Assembly: GCA_017403825.1 (NCBI GenBank)
Contig: JAFRDO010000056.1
Location: forward strand, 1-64,000
DNA: 64,000 bases
DNA from: Kiritimatiellia bacterium
GTDB lineage: Bacteria > Verrucomicrobiota > Kiritimatiellia > RFP12 > UBA1067
Reading direction: 5' to 3'
Both the position numbers and the translations under genes were made by a program. Within the stretch, counting starts at the first letter, position 1. Each line of letters opens with the position of its first letter. Under the pieces are notes generated by a model, which searched no databases, had not been told where the DNA came from, and saw only the letters and a program-made list of their open reading frames with translations. Shown piece by piece: positions 17,951 through 24,980 of this stretch.

Positions 17951-20380
17951 ATGAAACGAGGTGTCGGAATGAAAACAAGATGTTTCAAGAACTATTTTGC
18001 GGCTGCCTCATTTGCGCTGACTGCACTTGCCGCGACCGGCGGCGAAGACTTGGCCCGTTGGGTTGATCCTTTCGTTGGAACTGCCGCGACGGGACACACG
18101 TTCCCTGCCGCGTGCGTTCCGTTCGGACTCGTCCAGGCCGGCCCGGACACGGGTCATGGCACCTGGGATTACTGCAGCGGCTACCGCTACGGAGACAAAA
18201 CGATTTGCGGTTTCACGCAGACGCACCTGAACGGAACGGGCTGCCCCGATCTGGGGGATGTTCGCATACTCCAACTCAAAACTCCAACTCGAAACTCCAA
18301 CTCCAACTTCGCTCAAAAACTCTCCGAGGTTGCAGAACCGGGGTATTACGCAGTAACGCTCGACGGCGGAATCAAGGTCGAAATCGCGGCGGCGGAGCAT
18401 TCGGCAATCTACCGCATCACGGGCAATGAAGAGCTGCGGCTTCTCGTTGACTGCGCCTACGGCATCGGCGGGAAGGACTTCGCGAAGACAATAACCGCAA
18501 GCGACGTGAGACTCATCGGCAAATCTGGGCTTTCAGGAAAGAACCATCGCCGCCAATGGGTCGAGCGCGACTATTCGTTCGTCGTCAAGTTCGGCCGCGA
18601 ATGCGCGGCTGTCGAGGAACTGCCAAAGCAGAAAGGCGTTGTCGCGCCGCAGTACGTCTTCGACTTTGATGCTGGCGAGTCGCCGCTCTTGATGAAGGTC
18701 GCGCTATCCGCCGAGGGCGGCGTGGAAGCGGCCGAGCGCAACCTCGCCGCCGAAATCGTCGGCTGGGATTTTGATGCCGTGAAGAACGCCGCCCGCGCAA
18801 AGTGGAACGAGGTTCTCTCAAGAGCGACGATTGAGGGAACTGACGACCAGAAGAAGAACTGGTACACGTCGCTCTACCATCTCTTTATCCAGCCCAACAA
18901 CATTGCCGACGTCGGCGCGAAGCCGTTCTATTCGACGCTCTCCACTTGGGACACCTTCCGGGCGGCGCATCCGCTCTACACGATTCTTGCTCCGGAAAAA
19001 GCGGCGGACTTCGTCGATTCCATGCTTGAGCAGGGCAGAAGAACTGGCTATCTGCCGATATGGACGCTCTGGGGCAAGGACAACCAATGCATGATAGGAA
19101 CGCACTCTGTGCCAGTTATCGTGGACTGGTTCCTGAAAGAAGTTGGAGAGAATAGTTGGAGTTCGAGAAAGAATGCAGGAGAAAGTTGGAGTCCAGAGTT
19201 GGAGTTCGAGAAAGGCAGGACAAATTCCACTCTCCAACTCAATCCTCCAACTCAAATCTCCAACTCCAACTCGAAACTCCAACTCAATCCTCCAACTCCA
19301 ACTCTGAACTCCAACTCGAAACTCCAACTCAATCCTCCAACTCCAACTCTGAACTCCAACTCATACTGGCTTTCTGCGTATGCGCAGATCAAGGACACGC
19401 TTACCAAGCCGCATAAAGGGCGCAGCAAGGAACGGTGGGATTTGCTCGACAAGTACGGTTACTATCCGTTCGACAAGATCAAGGGCGAGTCCGTTTCTCG
19501 CACGCTCGAATGTGCCTACGACGACTGGTGCGCGGGTATGATGGCGGAGAAGCTTGGCTTCCCCGACGATGCCGCGTTCTTCCGCCGGCGCTCGGAGAAC
19601 TGGCGCAACGTGTTCGACGCGTCAATCGGCCTTGTGCGCGGCAAGGATTCGAACGGGAAGTGGCGCGAGCCGTACGACCCATACGCGCTTGGGCATGGCG
19701 CGGACAAGGCGAACGACTTTACGGAAGGGAACGCGTTCCAGTACACATGGCATGTGATGCAGAATCCGCAGGGGCTTGTCGACGCGATGGGCGGACGCGG
19801 CGCCTTTGTGAAGAAGCTTGATTCGCTTTTCGAGGCTCTGTCGAAGACGGATGGCATGGGCGAGGTGCTCGACGTAACCGGCCTTATCGGGCAGTACGTA
19901 CACGGCAACGAGCCGAGCCACCACGTCATCTACTTCTATCCGCAGGTCGGCCTCCCCGAAAAGGCTGCGGAGCGCATTCGCGAGGTGTTCGACAAGTTCT
20001 ATCTCCCGAAACCCGACGGGCTTTGCGGCAACGACGACTGCGGGCAGATGAGCGCGTGGTACCTTTTCTCGGCGATGGGCTTCTATCCATTCAACCCGTG
20101 CGGCGGCGAATATGTCATCGGCGCCCCGCAGGTGGAGAGAGTCGAGATAGAGTTGGAGAGAATAGTTGGAGTTGGAGAAAGGAAGGATAAATTCTACTCT
20201 CCAACTCGAACTCAAAACTCCAACTCTTTTACAATCATCGCCAGGAACCTATCGAAGGAAAACAAGTACGTCAAGTCCGTAACGCTCAACGGTAAGCCGA
20301 TCACCGACTGGAAAATCCGGCACGCCGACATCATGTCCGGTGGCGAATTGGTGTTCGAGATGTGTTCTGGAGCCCATTGA
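17951..20380 (+). CDS. GH92 family alpha-mannosidase with repeat-encoded inserts
   Basis: Exported protein of about 809 residues. The start at 17951 is favoured; the ATG at 17969 is possible. GH92 signatures are clear: WVDPFVGTAATGHTFPAAC and VPFGLVQAGPDTG near the N-terminus, GFTQTHLNGTGCPDLGDV, and in the C-terminal half GNDDCGQMSAWYLFSAMGFY and GGEYVIGAP. GH92 enzymes are calcium-dependent exo-alpha-mannosidases. Three loops contain low-complexity inserts encoded by CTCCAACTC/GAGTTGGAG repeats, the largest adding about 75 residues of Asn/Ser/Leu/Pro-rich sequence between VDWFLKEV and SYWLSAYAQ. All are in frame. The gene is last in the symporter/QueG-like unit. Activity despite the inserts is inferred. 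Confidence 0.9.
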   Translation: MKRGVGMKTRCFKNYFAAASFALTALAATGGEDLARWVDPFVGTAATGHTFPAACVPFGLVQAGPDTGHGTWDYCSGYRYGDKTICGFTQTHLNGTGCPDLGDVRILQLKTPTRNSNSNFAQKLSEVAEPGYYAVTLDGGIKVEIAAAEHSAIYRITGNEELRLLVDCAYGIGGKDFAKTITASDVRLIGKSGLSGKNHRRQWVERDYSFVVKFGRECAAVEELPKQKGVVAPQYVFDFDAGESPLLMKVALSAEGGVEAAERNLAAEIVGWDFDAVKNAARAKWNEVLSRATIEGTDDQKKNWYTSLYHLFIQPNNIADVGAKPFYSTLSTWDTFRAAHPLYTILAPEKAADFVDSMLEQGRRTGYLPIWTLWGKDNQCMIGTHSVPVIVDWFLKEVGENSWSSRKNAGESWSPELEFEKGRTNSTLQLNPPTQISNSNSKLQLNPPTPTLNSNSKLQLNPPTPTLNSNSYWLSAYAQIKDTLTKPHKGRSKERWDLLDKYGYYPFDKIKGESVSRTLECAYDDWCAGMMAEKLGFPDDAAFFRRRSENWRNVFDASIGLVRGKDSNGKWREPYDPYALGHGADKANDFTEGNAFQYTWHVMQNPQGLVDAMGGRGAFVKKLDSLFEALSKTDGMGEVLDVTGLIGQYVHGNEPSHHVIYFYPQVGLPEKAAERIREVFDKFYLPKPDGLCGNDDCGQMSAWYLFSAMGFYPFNPCGGEYVIGAPQVERVEIELERIVGVGERKDKFYSPTRTQNSNSFTIIARNLSKENKYVKSVTLNGKPITDWKIRHADIMSGGELVFEMCSGAH
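18269..18309 (+). repeat. In-frame CTCCAACTC repeat insert, site 1 of GH92
   Basis: Three CTCCAACTC units spaced by AAAA and GAAA, giving a 13-bp period. This is only the right-hand half of the palindromic element seen at sites 2 and 3. It encodes Leu-Lys-Thr-Pro-Thr-Arg-Asn-Ser-Asn-Ser-Asn. Confidence 0.75.
19141..19362 (+). repeat. Palindromic repeat element with expanded right arm, site 2 of GH92
   Basis: The left arm has four GTTGGAG units. A central loop carries AAAGGCAGGACAAATTC. The right arm has twelve copies of the CTCCAAC core in 13- and 19-bp spacings that form a 45-bp superrepeat (15 codons). The arms are complementary, so a long hairpin is possible. It is inserted in frame. Confidence 0.8.
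20151..20226 (+). repeat. Compact copy of the palindromic repeat element, site 3 of GH92
   Basis: The first 23 bases are identical to the start of site 2 (19141-19163). The central AAAGGAAGGATAAATTC differs from the site 2 loop at two positions. The right arm has three CTCCAAC-type units. This 76-bp form looks like the basic element. Confidence 0.8.
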
Positions 20381-20439
20381 CTTTGGAAGCACAAAATGGT
20401 ATCTTTTATTCGTGTTACTAAAAGGTTGAAGGAGGTAAG

Positions 20440-22305
20440 ATGAAATCGTTAACAGCGTACAAGTCCTCAATGGCGATGAACATTGTCTTTGCCACCTGTT
20501 TCGCGTCCGCGGCATACGGCTCGGCGAACGTCTTCGACGACGCCGTGTTCTGGTTCCGCGGCGGCAAGGACATCAGCGGCGATCACTGTATGCAGCAGGG
20601 CGAGTTCTTTGACGACCTCCATGCGAACGATGATAGCCATAATAACCACAAGATGCCTATGACAGGCTACACGGGATCGTATGTCGGATTTAAGGAAAAC
20701 GCTGAGATCCAATACGAACAGGTCGTATTTCCGGCGTTGGGAGCGAACATAGTGAAGGAAATGCAGGTTTTGCACATTTCCAATGCTGGCAAGCGATCGT
20801 CCGGCGTGACATACTACTATCCGTTTACTGTCAATCCGCATTCCATTTTTGAGAATATATCCACGGAATATACGATCGTCAGCAGGATAAAGATGGATGA
20901 AGACGGCTTGAAGCGTGACGAGTGTCTATTTAAGATAGGATACAATGCATCAGCAAAACAAGGAATGTATCTTGCTGTCGCACCGTCTCCTGCGAGTTCA
21001 GGCGTAAACGATATCGGATCCAGATACATAAAGGGAAGATGTACGCCTAATGACGGAGGCAACGACGCAAGTTTTCAGTTTCCCATCCGGATTCCGACGA
21101 ATACATGGGTCGATCTGGCAGTTGTGGTGGGAAACGACAAGCTGCGCATAGGCATTGCCACTCCTGAATCGTCGGCAAATCATGGCAACAATCCCACGAT
21201 CACTTTTGCCGAGACGCCCATGAGGACGGCTAACGGTTTGTCGTCCGGAGACCACTATCGACTGTTTTGCTATGCTGGGCAATCGTCTCCGACAAACGCA
21301 GCCAATGCCGACCAGACCTGTTTCATTGGAAGCGTCCAGCAGCTGGCGATATGGGGGCGGGCGCTTAGCGACCAGGATGTGATGGCGGCGTTCGGCATGC
21401 CGCGTCCGGCAATTTTCAGGACAGGGTTCGACAATGGTGCGTCTACCGAATTCGGCGGTACACGATCCGGCATGACACAGGCCATTGACGGGCTTGGCTC
21501 TTGGCAGGGCATCTCGGATACAATGCTTGCAGGGGACGAGTGGACGATCACCTTCAATGCGCTGCGCGACGAAGCCGGGCTTGCCCAAATATTTTCGTTC
21601 CGTTCGCTTCCGACTTCGGCTACGGCGGAAATTGCGGTCGAATTAAACGGAACGTCGCTCGGTACGCGGCGTGTCATGGATAACGCGCGCGTCTTCTGGC
21701 CTGTGACGAACAATCTTGTCACCATCGGCTCGAACACCTTGATCATCCGGCGCACAGACAGTGGTGCTGGTTCGTTCTGCATGGACGCAATGGAGCTTGG
21801 CGGATCGCTCGGCGTTGGTCGCGCTAACCATACGATAAATGACGGAAGAGTGTATCCTGATCGAATCGCAACCGGCGTTCCATCTGCGGCAGACCCGAAC
21901 CTAGCCCATTGGCCGGTGGGGCTCCGTCCTTATTCCAACAACAATACAAATCTCCGTTTCCGCGTGTGGGTGGATCCGGACGTCGTAGGTGTTTACCCCT
22001 CCAGATTCTGGACATGTGTCAACCGCTCCCCGCGTAGTAGTGGGTATGAAGTTACAGGAAGTGAGAACTTCACTATCTATGTAAATGGCGATGCGAAGAC
22101 CAATTATCAAGGTAATGCGAGTTGGGAGGATATAGAGCTGAAGTTCGATCCTGGTGTGTTGCACGGTGGATGGAATGATTTTGAGATAAGGGCAGCCGAA
22201 GCCTACGAGAACTGTCATTGGCTATTCGACCGTTACCGCTTCGAGACAGCCCTGCGGCGAGGGTTCAGTTTGCCGCCGCCGGGGATGACGGTCATTCTCA
22301 GGTAG
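20440..22305 (+). CDS. Secreted LamG/concanavalin-like domain protein with C-terminal hydrophobic-Arg tail
   Basis: A 621-residue exported protein. The ATG at 20440 follows a strong GAAGGAGG ribosome-binding site. After the signal peptide comes a laminin-G/concanavalin-like sandwich (AVFWFRGGKD, EYTIVSRIKMDEDG, TWVDLAVVVGNDKLRIG, FIGSVQQLAIWGRAL). A second beta region of about 200 residues (DEWTITFNALRDEAGLAQIF, TIGSNTLIIRR) looks like a carbohydrate-binding module. The last residues are PPPGMTVILR, a tail shared in type with other exported proteins here. It is 6 bp upstream of a clan-A glycosidase gene and probably co-transcribed. I infer glycan binding at the cell surface. No catalytic site was seen. 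Confidence 0.6.
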   Translation: MKSLTAYKSSMAMNIVFATCFASAAYGSANVFDDAVFWFRGGKDISGDHCMQQGEFFDDLHANDDSHNNHKMPMTGYTGSYVGFKENAEIQYEQVVFPALGANIVKEMQVLHISNAGKRSSGVTYYYPFTVNPHSIFENISTEYTIVSRIKMDEDGLKRDECLFKIGYNASAKQGMYLAVAPSPASSGVNDIGSRYIKGRCTPNDGGNDASFQFPIRIPTNTWVDLAVVVGNDKLRIGIATPESSANHGNNPTITFAETPMRTANGLSSGDHYRLFCYAGQSSPTNAANADQTCFIGSVQQLAIWGRALSDQDVMAAFGMPRPAIFRTGFDNGASTEFGGTRSGMTQAIDGLGSWQGISDTMLAGDEWTITFNALRDEAGLAQIFSFRSLPTSATAEIAVELNGTSLGTRRVMDNARVFWPVTNNLVTIGSNTLIIRRTDSGAGSFCMDAMELGGSLGVGRANHTINDGRVYPDRIATGVPSAADPNLAHWPVGLRPYSNNNTNLRFRVWVDPDVVGVYPSRFWTCVNRSPRSSGYEVTGSENFTIYVNGDAKTNYQGNASWEDIELKFDPGVLHGGWNDFEIRAAEAYENCHWLFDRYRFETALRRGFSLPPPGMTVILR

Positions 22306-22311
22306 CGCATT

Positions 22312-24939
22312 ATGAATCGCCTTGTAGCCGCAGTCTTGGCGCTGGCCGCGTCCTGCGGCATTGCCGTCGCGGGTGTTTCCTTCGAGGAGGAAATCCCCGT
22401 ATTCAGGCGAGGTGTCGATGCATGGCGCATTGATGGCGGACTGCGCGGCAAGTGGATTGGTTCCGGACTTGTCGTGTCGGTGTCCGGACGCTCCGGCTTC
22501 ACCATGAAGTACGACCGCTATCCCGGCATGAAGCCGTTTCGCGGTGCGGATGAAATCGTCCTTAAGATTAAATCGGTTGCGCAGGGCAAGGCGACTGCGG
22601 AACTGGCGGTTTTCGAGTTTCCGTACAGAAAGGGCGCGGATCCGATTAAGTTCTATGCGCCCATTTCCGCCTTCGCCAAGGCTACGGCGGATAAATCCGG
22701 CACGGCCAGGTTCAAGACTGGTCTTGATCCCGCGAAACACTACCAGATCGCCTCAGTCTCCATTCGGCGCGAGAAGGATGACGGCAGTCCATGGAAGGTC
22801 GCATTCTTGTCGTTGCGCGGCGTGTTTAGGGCGACGAAGGCCGAAGCGCTGCGCGTCGAGGCGGAGACGGGGAATCCACTTCACATCGTAAGGGAAGGCC
22901 AAGACGAACGGCCTGTGCTCGCCATCCGCAACGCGGCGCAGGAAAGAATCGCCGCGCGCGGAACGCTGAAGGTGGAGGGGTTCGGCGGTGACGCATTCGA
23001 CCTGCCGGTGGACATTGCGCTCGACGCCGGTGAGACCGTCAAGATCCCTCTGCATGTAGATGCCGTCAAAGGCGTGTGGAAAATACGCGGCGAACTCGCT
23101 GTGGACGACGGCAGCGTCGCATCCGTTGATACGCGCTTCGCCGTCATGGATTTCCACGGCATAACTCCGAAACAGCCGCGCGGGACGTTCCGGCTCGGCG
23201 TCCACTGGCACTTCCCGCGCTTCACTGCCGCCGACCGCAACCTCGCCGCGTCGGCCATGGTCGCCTGCGGCGCGAAGTTGACGCGCGCGGACTTCGCGTA
23301 CATGGCGAGCATACAGCCTGCGGGCCCGGACTGCTGGGAGTTCGCGCGCACGGACGAGCTCCTGGAAATGCTTGAGACGAACGGACTCGCGGTTGACGCG
23401 ATCATCTTCAAGACGCCACGGTGGGCGATGACGCCGCCGCCAACAAACATCGTCTGGAGGTCGTACGCCGTGCGGCCCCCCGCCGACGAAACTTTCGGCG
23501 CGTTCTGCGAACGTCTCGCCGCACGGTACGGAACGCGCATCGACTACTACGAAATCGGCAACGAGTGGGACCTCCGCTTCGGCGGCACGTACGACGAGGC
23601 CGTGGCCGTGCAGCGCGAGGCGTACTTGGGGCTGAAGAAAGGCTGTCCGGACGTGTGCGTTATACCGAACGGCTGGGCTGCCGCGGGGGACATCCCGAGC
23701 ATGGACGGGAAGGGGCGCACCTGGATACATGAATATTTCCTGAAAAACGCCAAGGACTACTTTGACGTCGATACGATTCACGGTCATGGTCCGTTTCCGC
23801 GATACATGAATTCGATTTCGCGGAAACTCTTCCCGCTCCGCGAACGTACCGGAGTGGCCGGCAAGCCCTGGTTCTCGAACGAGTCGGCGCTCACGAGCAA
23901 GTGGAGCGAACGCGACGCCGCAGTGGCGGTGTGGAAGAAAATCCTATGGGCCTGGGCGCACGGAAGCGTCGATTACGTCTGGTACAACCTGCGTGCGACC
24001 GGGTGGGACCCCAACAATCAGGAGCATGGCTACGGACTCGTCACGGCGGACTTCTTCCCGCGCGATTCCTACGTGGCCTTCGCCGCGTTGTCCTCTACGG
24101 TCGGCGGCGGCGAATTCCGGCGTGCGATTCTCGATACTGAAACGCGCTTCGTGTTCGAGTTCCGTGAAGGAAAAAACCTGGTTCTTGCGGCATGGGATGA
24201 AACCGCTCCGGCTGACGTCAAGGGTCTGGTGGAGACGGACGCCAAACGCGCCTGGCGCGTCGATCTCATGGGCAACAGAACCGCCTTGCCTTTGGAGGGA
24301 GGTCGGACGCAGCTGACTTTTGCGTTCGAGCCTTCCGCGCTCGTGCTCGAATACGCCACGTTTGCGTCCGTTGACGCTAGCGGGCTTTATGCAAAAAGCG
24401 AGGGCGACGGGGCGCGTGCAGTCGTAATTCCTCCGGACGCCTTCGGACGCGCGCCGGACTTCGCGCTTGAAATGCCGCAGCAGGTTCACGACTTCTACGT
24501 GGGGAATCCCGCGGAGAGGGATCGGCTCTGGAAAGGCACGAAGGACAATTCGGCGAAGGTGTGGCTCGCAAGGGAGGACGGCGGGCTGCGCATTCGCGTC
24601 GAGGTGGAGGACGATGCCCACTGCGAGCCGCCCGAAGGCGCGGCGCGGAACGAAGGCGACTGCGTCGAAGTGGCTGTTGCCGACGGGAGCGGCAACGGAC
24701 AACGGCGGTTCTCATTTGCGCAAACGGAACGCACCGGCACGGTCACGCGATACGACGCGCTTGTCCCGTATGACGCGGCTTCGGGATTCACCGCAAAAGC
24801 GCTTGAAGACGGAGTGCGCTTCAACCTGATCGTCAACGACAGCGACAGCGACAGGCGTGAATCCGCCATCGGAATCGCCACGGAAGCCTTCTTGTCGGAC
24901 AGCATGACAACCGCTCCTACGGTGCGTTTTGCAAAATAG
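22312..24939 (+). CDS. Secreted clan GH-A glycoside hydrolase with C-terminal CBM9-like domain
   Basis: An 875-residue protein with a signal peptide (RLVAAVLALAASCGIAVA). A beta-rich N-terminal region precedes a TIM barrel. Glu418 in YEIGNEWD fits the acid/base position of clan-A retaining enzymes. Glu524 in FSNESA is a plausible nucleophile, just before a Trp-rich strand (WAWAHGSVDYVWYNLRATGW). Residues 690-875 resemble a CBM9-type domain (SAKVWLAREDGGLRIRVEV). The nearest family could be GH39, GH5 or an unclassified relative; I cannot choose. A 26-bp palindrome inserted in frame encodes SAFAKATADK near residue 120. It follows the LamG-like gene by 6 bp. Confidence 0.7.
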   Translation: MNRLVAAVLALAASCGIAVAGVSFEEEIPVFRRGVDAWRIDGGLRGKWIGSGLVVSVSGRSGFTMKYDRYPGMKPFRGADEIVLKIKSVAQGKATAELAVFEFPYRKGADPIKFYAPISAFAKATADKSGTARFKTGLDPAKHYQIASVSIRREKDDGSPWKVAFLSLRGVFRATKAEALRVEAETGNPLHIVREGQDERPVLAIRNAAQERIAARGTLKVEGFGGDAFDLPVDIALDAGETVKIPLHVDAVKGVWKIRGELAVDDGSVASVDTRFAVMDFHGITPKQPRGTFRLGVHWHFPRFTAADRNLAASAMVACGAKLTRADFAYMASIQPAGPDCWEFARTDELLEMLETNGLAVDAIIFKTPRWAMTPPPTNIVWRSYAVRPPADETFGAFCERLAARYGTRIDYYEIGNEWDLRFGGTYDEAVAVQREAYLGLKKGCPDVCVIPNGWAAAGDIPSMDGKGRTWIHEYFLKNAKDYFDVDTIHGHGPFPRYMNSISRKLFPLRERTGVAGKPWFSNESALTSKWSERDAAVAVWKKILWAWAHGSVDYVWYNLRATGWDPNNQEHGYGLVTADFFPRDSYVAFAALSSTVGGGEFRRAILDTETRFVFEFREGKNLVLAAWDETAPADVKGLVETDAKRAWRVDLMGNRTALPLEGGRTQLTFAFEPSALVLEYATFASVDASGLYAKSEGDGARAVVIPPDAFGRAPDFALEMPQQVHDFYVGNPAERDRLWKGTKDNSAKVWLAREDGGLRIRVEVEDDAHCEPPEGAARNEGDCVEVAVADGSGNGQRRFSFAQTERTGTVTRYDALVPYDAASGFTAKALEDGVRFNLIVNDSDSDRRESAIGIATEAFLSDSMTTAPTVRFAK
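22666..22691. repeat. REP-like palindrome inside the coding sequence
   Basis: TCCGCC ... GGCGGA arms around a centre containing CCAAGG. It is translated in frame as SAFAKATADK, a peptide I recall from unrelated proteins in many environmental genomes, which points to a mobile palindromic repeat. Confidence 0.6.
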
Positions 24940-24980
24940 ATCGACGCGCCGCCCGGAGTCGAGACAATGGACGGCGGGCT

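Noticed and set aside
19141-19362. Repeat cluster as a CRISPR array
   Set aside because: Spacers are 4-10 bp and repeated, and the whole region is translated within GH92.
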